This document shows positions 43,236 to 52,465 of a stretch of DNA of 64,000 nt, piece by piece. The stretch is taken from NCBI RefSeq assembly GCF_900090325.1, contig NZ_FMHW01000002.1, positions 1,116,001-1,180,000 of the forward strand. The letters are read 5' to 3'. The position numbers and the translations under genes are program-made. The notes under the pieces are model-generated. The model searched no databases. It saw only the letters and a program-made list of their open reading frames with translations, and was not told the origin of the DNA. The stretch comes from Micromonospora pallida (GTDB lineage: Bacteria; Actinomycetota; Actinomycetes; Mycobacteriales; Micromonosporaceae). Within the stretch, counting starts at the first letter, position 1. Each line of letters begins with the position of its first letter.

Positions 43236-44573
43236 TCAGGCGGCGTGATCGCGTGGCATCGCCTCTGCGGGCAGAACCAGTACCTTCCCGTCCGCCCGTT
43301 GGACGAGGCCGATCTCGACATCGGGAAGCTCCGAGGCGGCCACCGACTCCTCGCTCGCCAGTTGCCGCAGGCGGCCCGGCCAGGCGAGCAGGTTGTTCAC
43401 TTCGCCTTGCGTCAGCAGGCGGTCCGTGAAGCTCTTGGTGGGAGCACGGAGCCGGAGTTCCGCCAGGTCCACCAGGAGCGCGCGCAGCTCGCTCTGGAGT
43501 TCGTCCACGCTTCGCTGCTCATCCTGCAGCATCGCCGTGAAACGACGGAAGTCGAGCTCCGGAGACTTCTGAGCGTGCTCCACGGCTTGCAGAACCGCGA
43601 CACGTCGCTTCGTGGCGATCGCCAGCGAAGCGAGCCGGAGCTCGACGCGGAACGCACCGTTGGGCTGGTCGATTCCGGGGAAGGCCTTGACGAGGTCAGC
43701 GATCTCCACACCTTCGGACGAGAACGCTGCGAGTTTCGCCCGCCATGTCGCGGCCCTGCGTGTGGCCGCGGCGATGGCGGTGTCGACGGTGTGCACCGCG
43801 GCATCCAGGCCCAGGGAATGTCCGGCCTCACCCTTGTCGAGCAGGAGCGCGGTCGCTCTCTCGACGGCTGTCGTTGCGCCGTTGAGGCGATCGCGCTCCG
43901 CGTCGAGATTGTCGGCGGTCAGCTCCTCGAGAAGCTCGGTGACTCTCTCCATGGCCTTACGGCGCTGCTCTTCGGCGTACACGCTCGCGGCGGTGGCGAC
44001 GGCGAGGAGAACGAAGGACGCTGCGGCGGTGACCATGCCGACGCCAGTTGCGACTCTTGCGGTGCCGCTCACCGCCGCGGTAGCGCCCGGACGTGACGCG
44101 TCGGCCACCACCGGGACGAAGGTCGCGTTCCCCACGATCCCTGTCTTGCCGAGGATCCCGCTGTGGATCCCGCCGAGGACTTTCTTGGACGGCATGGATC
44201 GGACCAGGCCTTCACCGAGCTGCGCCGCCACCGTCCTCGGCACCACCATGCGGTACAGCGTCTCCGTCGACTTCGCGGCGCCGGCCACGCTGGTGGAGGC
44301 GTTTGCCGGCACCTTCAACAGGCGCCGGAGTTCCATGGCGAGAGGCGAAGCGGCGTCGAGGAGCCGCCCGCCCCGAAGGTGCGCCTCTACGGGAAGCGGA
44401 TATGCCTCCACCGTGACAAGCGGCGTGTCGAGAAACGCGGCGAGCGCCTGCCGCAGCCCGGCAAGCCGCTCCGGGGTCATCCCCTCGTGATCCACAGGAA
44501 GCTGAGCTGCCAGCGAAACCCTCCCGGATTCCGTCGCCAGGGTCCACACCGGCACCTGCAAGTGGTCCGTCAC
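43236..44573 (-). CDS. membrane coiled-coil protein of unknown function
   Basis: 445 residues, family not recognised. An N-terminal ~150 residues of soluble sequence leads to a Gly/Ala-rich region and one strong membrane segment (VGMVTAAASFVLLAVATAAS, about residue 180). A long charged helical part follows, probably coiled coil (EEQRRKAMERVTELLEELTA; later LQDEQRSVDELQSELRALLV). The C-terminus is IGLVQRADGKVLVLPAE. The GTG start follows GGCGGAAAC. It is divergent from the endonuclease-like gene across 214 bases and shares its less GC-biased codon use. That suggests joint acquisition; a defence role is possible and unproven. Confidence 0.75.
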   Translation of the reverse strand: MTDHLQVPVWTLATESGRVSLAAQLPVDHEGMTPERLAGLRQALAAFLDTPLVTVEAYPLPVEAHLRGGRLLDAASPLAMELRRLLKVPANASTSVAGAAKSTETLYRMVVPRTVAAQLGEGLVRSMPSKKVLGGIHSGILGKTGIVGNATFVPVVADASRPGATAAVSGTARVATGVGMVTAAASFVLLAVATAASVYAEEQRRKAMERVTELLEELTADNLDAERDRLNGATTAVERATALLLDKGEAGHSLGLDAAVHTVDTAIAAATRRAATWRAKLAAFSSEGVEIADLVKAFPGIDQPNGAFRVELRLASLAIATKRRVAVLQAVEHAQKSPELDFRRFTAMLQDEQRSVDELQSELRALLVDLAELRLRAPTKSFTDRLLTQGEVNNLLAWPGRLRQLASEESVAASELPDVEIGLVQRADGKVLVLPAEAMPRDHAA

Positions 44574-44787
44574 GCCGTTTCCGCCGTTCCTAGTCGTGGC
44601 GAGCGCCTCCGAGACTAACCATCCACATCGACGGCAGGTTCGTCGGCTGTCTCGCGAAGGTCCCTTTCCCGCAGGCCACGCGCCCTCCGTCAGGTAGGAG
44701 CGGGATTACCGGCACCCCCTCGCGTGCCACGCGCCTGCCCAGGTAGTCGGGTGCCCCGCATCGGCCTCCACATGGGAGGATCAGATC

Positions 44788-46356
44788 ATGGCACTGATCT
44801 CCACCGATGCCCTCGCCGGGTATCTTCTCGAGGAGGCGATAGCCTTCCTGCTTAGCTCGAACGGATACCGGCTCCTGCAGGACTCGGACGCTGATGAGCA
44901 AGCCTTGCGTCAAGCGGGACACGGCCTGCTCGTTCGCGGCCGGGGGGCTGATCACCAGGCCGACGTGTTGGGTGATCTGCTGATGCCGACGCCGTTCTCC
45001 CTACCTGTTCGGCTGTTCGTCGAGGCGAAGAACCGCGGTTCGAAGGTCGGCCTGGCAGAGGTGCGCAACGCCCACGGCGTCATCGATGACGTGAACCAGC
45101 AGTACTCGACCGAATTATCGACGTCTTACCGGCATCCGTTACGCCGGTATCAGTACCGCTACGCGTTGTTCTCGGCGGCCGGTTTCAAAAAGGAAGCACA
45201 AAGCTACGCGCTCGCTCAACAGATCTCGCTTGTCGACCTATCCGGGCCCGCGTTCGAACCCCTCATCGCCACAGTAGAAAGGGCCGCGAGTCTGGTCCTC
45301 GCCGAAGCAGTGGAGGCCGATCTCACGACCTTCCCTGTCCGGCAAGTGCGACTGGCACTCCGAACTGCATTCAGCAGCGCAGGAGTCGAGATGACTGCGA
45401 CCGGAGTGCCCACTGCAGGTACGGCCGGCGCCCTGCCCGCGGACATCCTGGCGTTCTGGGCGGCCCGGGTGACCGCCGAACTGCAGGATTCGGCTACCGG
45501 TGAAGGGCTCATCCTGGGCTTCCCCACAGCGCCGTTCATTCTGGCCATGCAGCCCGACAGCATGGAGGACTTCGAGGCCTTCATCGCAGAGCACGGCACT
45601 CACATCCCAGTGGACATCCGTTTCGGGCGAGAAGGGGCTCGTGGGGACTGGACCATCACCCCCATGGCGGATCCCGAGGCTTTCCGGCTGTCCTTCGGTC
45701 TCCCCGGCGCGCTTGAGGCCTGGTTGTTGTCCATACCCGAGCAGCAACGCCGACGTGCGGCCGATGCGAGACAGTTCTTGTTGCCGACGATCAGCCTGTT
45801 TCTGGAAGACCGGCTCGTCCAGTTGCGGTATCAACCGGTGCAAGCGCCTCCCCGGCCTCCCTCGGAGGAGGAGCAGGTTGAGGACGGCGCGGGTACTGAC
45901 GCAGCCGATACCTCGTTCCTGCGACGCAACCTCCCGGCACGGCCTCGGCAACGGGTACGTCCCGCGGTGCGGATCGTAATCGAAGATCAGGCTGAGCGGG
46001 TGCCACGTGAAATTCGAGGCTGGTCGGTGCGGGCAGCTGAGAAGCTGATGACCGTGCTCGACAACTCCTACCCGGTGCTGGCAGCTCTGATCCGTACCGC
46101 AGCGCGCCAGGGCGGTCGGCTGGAGCGGGAACAGGTGTACGTGATCGCTGAGTTCCCACCGGATCGCACGCTGCGCGGACTGACACGTCCTACTAACCGC
46201 ATCACGGCCTCTTTTATCGAGCAAGGCCACCTTCCCGAGGAAGTGGAGTATCCGTTCCAAACGGGCTACGACCACGGGGTCCAGGCGACTCACTTCACCG
46301 TGCCGCCCGACCTCGTGGCAGCGCTCCGAGCGCTCGGGCCGCCACGCGGAATCTGA
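44788..46356 (+). CDS. restriction-endonuclease-like (PD-(D/E)xK, Mrr-type) protein
   Basis: 522 residues. After a helix with GYLLEEAIAFLLSSNGYRLL, the sequence GRGADHQADVLG (Asp59) and LFVEAKNR (Glu79-x-Lys81) give the D...ExK nuclease motif of Mrr-like type IV enzymes, followed by VGLAEVRNAHGVIDDVN. The middle ~250 residues are unassigned. A Pro-rich linker leads to a C-terminal region (EKLMTVLDNSYPVLAALIRT) that may be a winged helix for DNA reading. GGGAGG precedes the ATG by nine bases. No methyltransferase gene is nearby, as expected for a type IV-like enzyme or a defence effector. Confidence 0.75.
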   Translation: MALISTDALAGYLLEEAIAFLLSSNGYRLLQDSDADEQALRQAGHGLLVRGRGADHQADVLGDLLMPTPFSLPVRLFVEAKNRGSKVGLAEVRNAHGVIDDVNQQYSTELSTSYRHPLRRYQYRYALFSAAGFKKEAQSYALAQQISLVDLSGPAFEPLIATVERAASLVLAEAVEADLTTFPVRQVRLALRTAFSSAGVEMTATGVPTAGTAGALPADILAFWAARVTAELQDSATGEGLILGFPTAPFILAMQPDSMEDFEAFIAEHGTHIPVDIRFGREGARGDWTITPMADPEAFRLSFGLPGALEAWLLSIPEQQRRRAADARQFLLPTISLFLEDRLVQLRYQPVQAPPRPPSEEEQVEDGAGTDAADTSFLRRNLPARPRQRVRPAVRIVIEDQAERVPREIRGWSVRAAEKLMTVLDNSYPVLAALIRTAARQGGRLEREQVYVIAEFPPDRTLRGLTRPTNRITASFIEQGHLPEEVEYPFQTGYDHGVQATHFTVPPDLVAALRALGPPRGI

Positions 46357-46516
46357 CGAGAGCCCCCCTGCCAACGGACAGGTGGGGCGGCAAGACCTGG
46401 GGTCAGGCGTTCAAGGACCGGTTCAACGACAAGCGGAACGTCCGGCCGGGTGGGTGCGTGCCTCCCACTGGTCCGTATGAGCAGCCGACGATCGTCCCGA
46501 AGAAGTCGGAGAGGAG

Positions 46517-46999
46517 ATGACCAGCGTGATCAGCCGGCTGTGGCTGGCGGAGAACCTGCCGATCCGCGACGGGCTCTACCGGGCGGCCGGGACGGCGCGT
46601 GACGCATGGGCCGACCCCACCGCCCCGGGTGGCCTGGCTCTGGGGGAGCCGTTCGGCCTGACGGAGTTCCTGGTGCCGGACCCCGAAGAGGTCACCACGA
46701 TCACGGTGGCGTTGGAACGGGAACTGTCGGACGGGTCGGGCCACCTGGTCTGCGGTGAGGGCTCCTACGGTTCGGAGGGGTTCTTCGGCCGGCTCGACCG
46801 GAACCGGCAGCTGCTCTGGGTGGTCTACCTGGAAGACGAGAACCCGTTCGTCGATGCCCACGTCGACGGCACCCGGGCCACCTTCACCTCCAGTTCCGGT
46901 GTCACGGCCGTCCGGCTCCGTCCAGACACGGGCGGAGCAGCTCGAACACGGCGGCCGGGTCCTCGACGTGGGCATTGTGGCCGAGCCCGGGCAGGGTGA
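46517..46999 (+). CDS. hypothetical protein (160 residues)
   Basis: Unrecognised soluble protein: MTSVISRLWLAENLPIRDGL at the start, then FGLTEFLVPDPEEVTTITVA and RQLLWVVYLEDENPFVDAHV. Good protein-like sequence continues to about residue 138 (SSGVTAVRLRPDTGG). The last ~22 residues are Arg/Gly-rich and read antisense to the end of the convergent hydrolase gene, which they overlap by 98 bases. The true stop is still the first in frame. GGAGAGGAG lies right before the ATG. Confidence 0.7.
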   Translation: MTSVISRLWLAENLPIRDGLYRAAGTARDAWADPTAPGGLALGEPFGLTEFLVPDPEEVTTITVALERELSDGSGHLVCGEGSYGSEGFFGRLDRNRQLLWVVYLEDENPFVDAHVDGTRATFTSSSGVTAVRLRPDTGGAARTRRPGPRRGHCGRARAG

Positions 47000-47708
47000 C
47001 CGGTGCCGGGACCAGCCGGGTCAACTGCTCGCGGCTGACCATCTGGTCCCGTTCTCCCCGGGCCAGTGTCACCTCGGCCCGTGACCCTGCCAGCAGCCCT
47101 TCCATGTCCGGCGCGCCCACGGCGAACGCCGAGGGATCCAGCGCCAGCCGCCATCGGCCGTCGTCGGAGCGCAGACCGGCGTCGACGGTGGGGGAGGCCG
47201 GGTCGAGCAGCCCGTCCAGGCCCGAGATCCGCAGGTAGCGGGCGGTGGCCTCGGCCCGGGAGTCGAACCAGGCAACCGGACGCTGGGCCAGTGCCGCGAG
47301 CCGGGTCAGTTCCTCCTCGCGCCACGCGACCTTGACGCCCAGGCCGACGACGGCCTCGATCGGCAGGGTGAACCCGTCACCGGCCAGGGCCAACCCGAGT
47401 ACGCCGCCGAGCGAGTGGCCGAGGACGACCAGCCGCTGCCCCGGGTCGAGGATGCGGGCGACCCCGGTGGCCAACGTGTGGAACGTGTAGTCGTCCAGCG
47501 GTTCCGAGCCGCCGTGACCGGGCAGGTCGGGCGCGAGCCACCGGCCCGGCCAGTGCCGCTGGAGCACCGGCCGCCACCCGTCCCACACCGCGCCGTTGGC
47601 GGCCAGCCCGTGCAGCAGCAGCAGGACCGGCTGCCCGGTCCCGTCGCCGTTGGCCGGTCCGCCACCGCGTACCCGTATGCCGTCCCGCGTCCACGACTCG
47701 TCGTCCAT
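46902..47708 (-). CDS. alpha/beta-fold hydrolase
   Basis: 268 residues with the standard order: LLLLHGLAANGAVWDGW (oxyanion loop), LAPDLPGHGGSEPL, nucleophile elbow LGHSLGGVLGL, and a late GLGHNAHVEDP giving the catalytic His. All triad positions are filled. Cytoplasmic, no signal peptide. Esterase, lactonase or haloperoxidase-like activities are all possible. It is divergent from the first subtilase gene and overlaps the end of the 160-residue gene by 98 bases tail to tail. Confidence 0.92.
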   Translation of the reverse strand: MDDESWTRDGIRVRGGGPANGDGTGQPVLLLLHGLAANGAVWDGWRPVLQRHWPGRWLAPDLPGHGGSEPLDDYTFHTLATGVARILDPGQRLVVLGHSLGGVLGLALAGDGFTLPIEAVVGLGVKVAWREEELTRLAALAQRPVAWFDSRAEATARYLRISGLDGLLDPASPTVDAGLRSDDGRWRLALDPSAFAVGAPDMEGLLAGSRAEVTLARGERDQMVSREQLTRLVPAPVTLPGLGHNAHVEDPAAVFELLRPCLDGAGRP

Positions 47709-47815
47709 GTGCCCAGTGTGCGGTCGGCGCTCCGGCCGCTGTCGCCGACCCGCCGTCCGCCGGCTACCCGGACCGCCGCGGGTCCCGACACGTTGTCCAC
47801 ATCTGACATTTCGCC

Positions 47816-47844
47816 CCGGTCATTGCGGCCAGCGCAATGACCGG
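47816..47844. promoter_or_regulatory. perfect 12-base inverted repeat upstream of the first subtilase
   Basis: CCGGTCATTGCG and CGCAATGACCGG flank GCCAG. It stands 110 bases before the subtilase ATG and about 110 before the divergent hydrolase ATG. No T-run follows, so an operator is more likely than a terminator. Confidence 0.6.
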
Positions 47845-47954
47845 ATCAGCGGCGAAGTACCGCCAAGGCGCAGAACCGCCAGCCATGGTCCGTATTCCGC
47901 GAGACGATGCGCTGCCACGATCCGTGCAGGCCACGCATCGCGGAAGGAAATCCC

Positions 47955-50900
47955 ATGTCTACCCACCACCGATGGGCCCGGTTCGGCCGGGCCGTGGGCG
48001 TCGTCGCCTTGACGGTGAGCGTTGCCGCCGCTGCGGCGCCGGCCGCCGCGGCACCGCCGCAGCGGCCGATCGTCGGCTCGGCGTCCGGCACGGCGACCCC
48101 GGCCGGTACGCCGGTCACACTGATCACCGGCGACCTCGCCGTGCACTCCGTCGACGCCGCGGGCCGCCCGTCGGCGTCGCTCGTCCCGGGCCCGAACGCC
48201 GACCCGGACGGCTACATCACCCGCGTCTTCCGCGGTGATGTCTACGTCGTCCCGGCCCGCGCGGTCCCGATGATCTCCGAGGGCGCCCTCGACGAGCAGT
48301 TGTTCAACGTCAGCGCGCTGGTACGCCAGGGCTACGACGACCGGTCTGCCGCGGCCCTGCCGTTGCTCGCCACCTATGGGGGCGCGGTGACGCGTACCCG
48401 CCAGGCGCCGCAGGCCCCGCAGGGCGCGACCGTCGAGGCGACCCTGCCGGTCGCGGACGCCGTCGCCCTGTCAGCGGACAAGGAGCAGGCCGCGGAGTTC
48501 TGGCGCGACCTGACCGACGGTGACGGGCCGAGGATCGCGAAGCTGTGGCTGGACGAGCGGGTCAGCGTGACGATGGCCGAGAGCGCCGCGCAGATCCACG
48601 CCCCGCAGGCGTGGGCGGCGGGCTTCGATGGGACGGGCGCTACGGTGGCCGTCCTCGATTCCGGCTACGACGGCAAGCACCCGGACCTCGCCGGGCAGGT
48701 GGCCGGCGCGAAGAACTTCACCACCGACTCCGGCGGCGCCGACGTGGACCTGAACGGGCACGGCACACATGTCGCGTCGACGGTCGCGGGCACCGGCGTC
48801 GCCTCCGACGGTGTCGAGAAGGGCGTCGCACCCGGCGCGAAGCTGCTCATCGGCAAGGTGCTCAACAGGTACGGCCAAGGCCAGGAGTCCTGGATCATCA
48901 ACGGCATGCAGTGGGCCGTCGACCATAAGGCCGACGTGATCAGCATGAGCCTCGGCGGCAGCGTCGGCACCGACTGCACCGATCCGATCGGCGTCGCCGC
49001 GCAGGCGCTCGCGCAGCAGAGCACCTCGCTGTTCGTGGTGGCCGCCGGCAACGCGGGCCCCACGCTCCAGACGATCAGCGCGCCCGCCTGCGCGAAGGAC
49101 GTTCTCACCGTGGGCGCCGTGGACTCCGCGGGTCAGGCCGCCCGGTTCACCAGCCGTGGCCCGGTCGTCGGTACCCACACCGTCAAGCCCGAGATCGCCG
49201 CTCCGGGTGTGGAGATCCTCGCGGCCGAGTCCGGCACCGGCCGGTACACCCGGATGTCGGGCACGTCGATGGCGACCCCGCACGTCGCCGCGGTCGCCGC
49301 GTTGCTGAAGCAGAAGCACCCAGGCTGGACGGCGCAGCAGCGCAAGGCGGCGCTGATCTCGGCGGCGACGCCGAGCACCACGGGCCGGGTGCACGAGGTG
49401 GGCGCCGGTGTCGTCGACGCGCTGCGCCCGCTTACCGCGGCGGTCGTCGGCCCCGGTGTCGTCGACGCGGGATCGTATGCCTGGCCGCACCTGCACCAGC
49501 CGAAGACCACGACGACGGTCACACTCACCAACACCGGTGACAAGGCGGTCGCGTTCGACCTCGCGATCGCCGGAGCGACCGCCGAGAACGGAGCGCCGCT
49601 GCCGAAGCGGACGTTCGCGGCCGGGATCGGCACGGTCACCGTCCCGGCGCACGGCACGGCCGAGGTGCCCGTCGTCCTCGACCCGGCCGTCAAGCTGAGG
49701 GCCGCCGAGTACGGCGCGATCGGGGCCCGGCTCGTCGCCACCGCCGCTGACGGCAGCACCGTCGTCACGGCGATCGCGGCATACCTGGAGCCGCACGCGG
49801 TCACCGTGAAGCTGAAGCTGATCGACCGCCGCGGCGAGGTGCCGGCCGCGCCGTCGTTCGTGGACGTCGTGGACGCGGACCGGCTGACCGCCCTGCGGTT
49901 CACGTCGTTCACGACCGAGCCGACGCTGCGGCTGCGCGAGGGCCGCTACTCGATCAACGCCCTGATCGCCAGCCGTGACGCCGGCACCACCGAGGCGAAC
50001 GGCCTGGTCCACTCGGTGACGTTCATGGGCGACCCGGAGTTGGTGGTCAACAACGACGACGTCGACCGGACCATCACCTACGACGCCCGGACGGCGGTCC
50101 GGCAGAAGATCACCGCCGAGCGGCCGACCGAGGCCCAAAGTGTCGCGCTGGAGTACGGCCGCTGGTGGGACGCCGCGTACATCAGCGGCGGCTACACCGG
50201 CGGGAAGTCGGTCGACGAGGTCTACGTCGGCCGGACCACGCCGGTCACCGACGGCGGCTTCCAGTTGGGCAGCTACTACCGGCTGTACGCGCCCGAGCTG
50301 GTTCTGCGCACTACCGGCGGCATCGCTCTCGACCCGGTGTACATCGGGCCGAGCCGGCTCCAGGCCGGCGTACCGACCCGGTTCGACGGATCCGGCACCG
50401 CCGAACTGGTCGACGCCGGAGCAGGCAGTCAGGCGGAGTTGGTCACAGCGGCCGGGAAGATCGCGCTGGTGCACTCGACCGATGTCGCGAGGGTCCTCAC
50501 CGCCGCCGCGGCCGCAGACGTCAAGGCCGTCCTCTTCGCACGGGACGAGCCAGGCCGCTGGTCCGCGTTCGCCGCGTCCACGATCCCGGGTCTGACGGTC
50601 ACCACCACGGAGGAGTCCGCCCTGCGGGCCGCGCTGGCCGCCGGACCGGTGACGCTGGCCTGGGACGCCGTTGTCACGAGCCCCTACGTCTACAACGTGG
50701 CGTTCGCGGACGAGCGGATGACCCAGCCGGACGTGCCGCTGCAGGTCAGAGAGAAGAATCTGGCCCGGGTCGACGAGCGGATCCATTCCACCCGCACCAA
50801 CCGGGTCATCGTCGACGGAATCCAATTCTTCCCGGCGAACTACCCCAGCACCGTGTCGCTCGTCTCCGACACTTTCGCCGTTCCGGTCGAACGGGCCTCG

Positions 50901-51716
50901 TTCGTGACCGCCGGTGTGCAGACCCAGCGCCTCATGTCCGGGGCGAGCGGCCGGAGCGAGACGATGTTCGCCGCGCCGCGGACCGCCGAGGCGGGGTCCG
51001 TCCGGTCGGAGGACTGGTACCGCGGCCCGATGCGCTCGACCGGCACCCGGCGGGCGGACCTGTCGGCGGAGCGCATCGCCGAGAGGCAGGAGGGCCAGAT
51101 CGGCGCGTCGATGCTGGTATGGGGTGACTCCGACCCCGACCATTACGGCTTCGGCGGCTTCGGCGACGTCGGCAACGCGGAACTGTTCGCCGACGGCGTC
51201 AGCCTCGGGCGCAGCGCCTGGCCGCAGGGAATCTGGGACGTGCCGGACGACGACGCGGCCTACCGGCTGCGGGTGACGACCATGCGGTTCAACCCCGGGC
51301 AGCCCAACCATCCGAACTGGAGTCTCTTCTACAGCACGGAGACGGAGTTCCGGTTCCGGTCGCAGCGGCCGTCCGACAACGGCCTCTACGCCCTGCCGAT
51401 CCTGGTGCCGTCCTACGACATCGCCGTCGATACGCGGAACCTGACCCCGGCGACCGCCGGGTTCGAAATCGGCTTCGGCGGCGCCGGTCAGCGTGACTAC
51501 GACGCCGGGCAGATCACGGCGGCGCAGGCGTGGGTCTCGTTCGACGACGGGACGACGTGGCAGGAGGTGACCGTCACCCGGAGGGGCGCCGGGTTCGTTA
51601 CCACTGTGGATCAGTCGGCGGGCGCCGGAAAGAACGTCTCCCTACGCGTCGACCTCCGCGACGAGCACGGCAACGGCGTACGCCAGACGATCATCCGGGC
51701 GTACGGCGTGCGGTAG
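47955..51716 (+). CDS. large secreted S8 (subtilisin-family) peptidase
   Basis: 1253 residues. Signal peptide with a long hydrophobic Ala/Val stretch ending APAAAAPP. A propeptide-like region of ~175 residues is followed by the protease domain with Asp in VAVLDSGYDGKHPDL, His in GHGTHVASTVAG and Ser in GTSMATPHVAAVAAL; all intact. About 750 further residues are beta-rich, including a PA-like insert and Fn3-like modules. GGAAGGAAATCCC precedes the ATG. A perfect inverted repeat lies upstream and a terminator follows. The gene at 57407 is a paralogue with the same layout. Confidence 0.93.
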   Translation: MSTHHRWARFGRAVGVVALTVSVAAAAAPAAAAPPQRPIVGSASGTATPAGTPVTLITGDLAVHSVDAAGRPSASLVPGPNADPDGYITRVFRGDVYVVPARAVPMISEGALDEQLFNVSALVRQGYDDRSAAALPLLATYGGAVTRTRQAPQAPQGATVEATLPVADAVALSADKEQAAEFWRDLTDGDGPRIAKLWLDERVSVTMAESAAQIHAPQAWAAGFDGTGATVAVLDSGYDGKHPDLAGQVAGAKNFTTDSGGADVDLNGHGTHVASTVAGTGVASDGVEKGVAPGAKLLIGKVLNRYGQGQESWIINGMQWAVDHKADVISMSLGGSVGTDCTDPIGVAAQALAQQSTSLFVVAAGNAGPTLQTISAPACAKDVLTVGAVDSAGQAARFTSRGPVVGTHTVKPEIAAPGVEILAAESGTGRYTRMSGTSMATPHVAAVAALLKQKHPGWTAQQRKAALISAATPSTTGRVHEVGAGVVDALRPLTAAVVGPGVVDAGSYAWPHLHQPKTTTTVTLTNTGDKAVAFDLAIAGATAENGAPLPKRTFAAGIGTVTVPAHGTAEVPVVLDPAVKLRAAEYGAIGARLVATAADGSTVVTAIAAYLEPHAVTVKLKLIDRRGEVPAAPSFVDVVDADRLTALRFTSFTTEPTLRLREGRYSINALIASRDAGTTEANGLVHSVTFMGDPELVVNNDDVDRTITYDARTAVRQKITAERPTEAQSVALEYGRWWDAAYISGGYTGGKSVDEVYVGRTTPVTDGGFQLGSYYRLYAPELVLRTTGGIALDPVYIGPSRLQAGVPTRFDGSGTAELVDAGAGSQAELVTAAGKIALVHSTDVARVLTAAAAADVKAVLFARDEPGRWSAFAASTIPGLTVTTTEESALRAALAAGPVTLAWDAVVTSPYVYNVAFADERMTQPDVPLQVREKNLARVDERIHSTRTNRVIVDGIQFFPANYPSTVSLVSDTFAVPVERASFVTAGVQTQRLMSGASGRSETMFAAPRTAEAGSVRSEDWYRGPMRSTGTRRADLSAERIAERQEGQIGASMLVWGDSDPDHYGFGGFGDVGNAELFADGVSLGRSAWPQGIWDVPDDDAAYRLRVTTMRFNPGQPNHPNWSLFYSTETEFRFRSQRPSDNGLYALPILVPSYDIAVDTRNLTPATAGFEIGFGGAGQRDYDAGQITAAQAWVSFDDGTTWQEVTVTRRGAGFVTTVDQSAGAGKNVSLRVDLRDEHGNGVRQTIIRAYGVR

Positions 51717-51732
51717 CGCGCGGCACCCTGGA

Positions 51733-51771
51733 CGGGTAGCCCCGGGCCGCATGGCGGCCCGGGGCTACCCG
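51733..51771. terminator. 18-base-stem terminator between convergent genes
   Basis: CGGGTAGCCCCGGGCCGC and its perfect complement flank the loop ATG (51751-51753). It serves the subtilase gene and overlaps the stop of the convergent GNAT gene, so it works in both directions. Confidence 0.85.
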
Positions 51772-52313
51772 CTGGTGCGCACCGCTCCATTCTGCTTTTC
51801 GAAGAGTTCGTTCGGCGTGTCGTAGTACCTCGTCGTCCGGCCGAGGTGCGTCATGCCGAGCCGCCGGCAGACGGCCTGGGAGGCGTGGTTGTCGGGATTC
51901 GTGACGGCGAAGACCTTCGCGAGGCCCCGGCTGAATGCGTCGTCGAGGACGGCCTCTGCTGCTTCGGTGGCGTAGCCGTGCCCCCAGGCGTCCGGATGCA
52001 GGTGCCAGCCGATCTCGACATCGGTCGGCCCGCCGGAGGGCTCGCCGGCCGACAGTGGAATCGGCTTGAGCAGGAGGTTTCCCACCAGGCGGCCGTCCGC
52101 CGCTGTGGTGATGGCCCAGATTCCGTGGATCGGGTCGTCGATGGCGCGTCGGCGGGCGATCGAGGCGAGTGCGTCCTCGCGGGTGTTCATGATCGTGGGA
52201 TGCGCGCCCAGGAACCGCACGACCTCCCAGTCCGACTCGAGATCCAGAAGGAAATCGGCGTCCTCGTCACGCCAGGGACGCAGCAGGAGACGGTTGCTCG
52301 CGATGGTGCGCAT
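51765..52313 (-). CDS. GNAT acetyltransferase, RimJ/RimL type
   Basis: 182 residues. RLLLRPWRDEDADFLLDLES opens the fold; IGWHLHPDAWGHGYATEAAE is the acetyl-CoA binding motif (Q/R-x-x-G-x-G/A replaced by WGHGYA); AVTNPDNHASQAVCRRLGM is the conserved C-terminal pattern of the RimL-like group. Acts on protein N-termini or small molecules. The ATG at 52313 is chosen; a TTG three codons upstream is possible. Its stop lies inside the shared terminator hairpin. Confidence 0.88.
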   Translation of the reverse strand: MRTIASNRLLLRPWRDEDADFLLDLESDWEVVRFLGAHPTIMNTREDALASIARRRAIDDPIHGIWAITTAADGRLVGNLLLKPIPLSAGEPSGGPTDVEIGWHLHPDAWGHGYATEAAEAVLDDAFSRGLAKVFAVTNPDNHASQAVCRRLGMTHLGRTTRYYDTPNELFEKQNGAVRTSG

Positions 52314-52465
52314 GCGACCCAAGCTACCCAGCGCCGAGCAACACGCCTGAACCCCGATTGCCTTCGCATTAGTTGATTCCGTACGCGTCAGTCGTTGCGT
52401 TGTGGCGTTCGTTGTCGGACCCGCTCGTTAGCATCGTCGCGAGCGCTGATGGGTGGGAGGGTGTC

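Noticed and set aside
48471..51311. A 946-codon open frame on the minus strand
   Set aside because: It is the shadow of the first subtilase gene; low-complexity composition, no motif.
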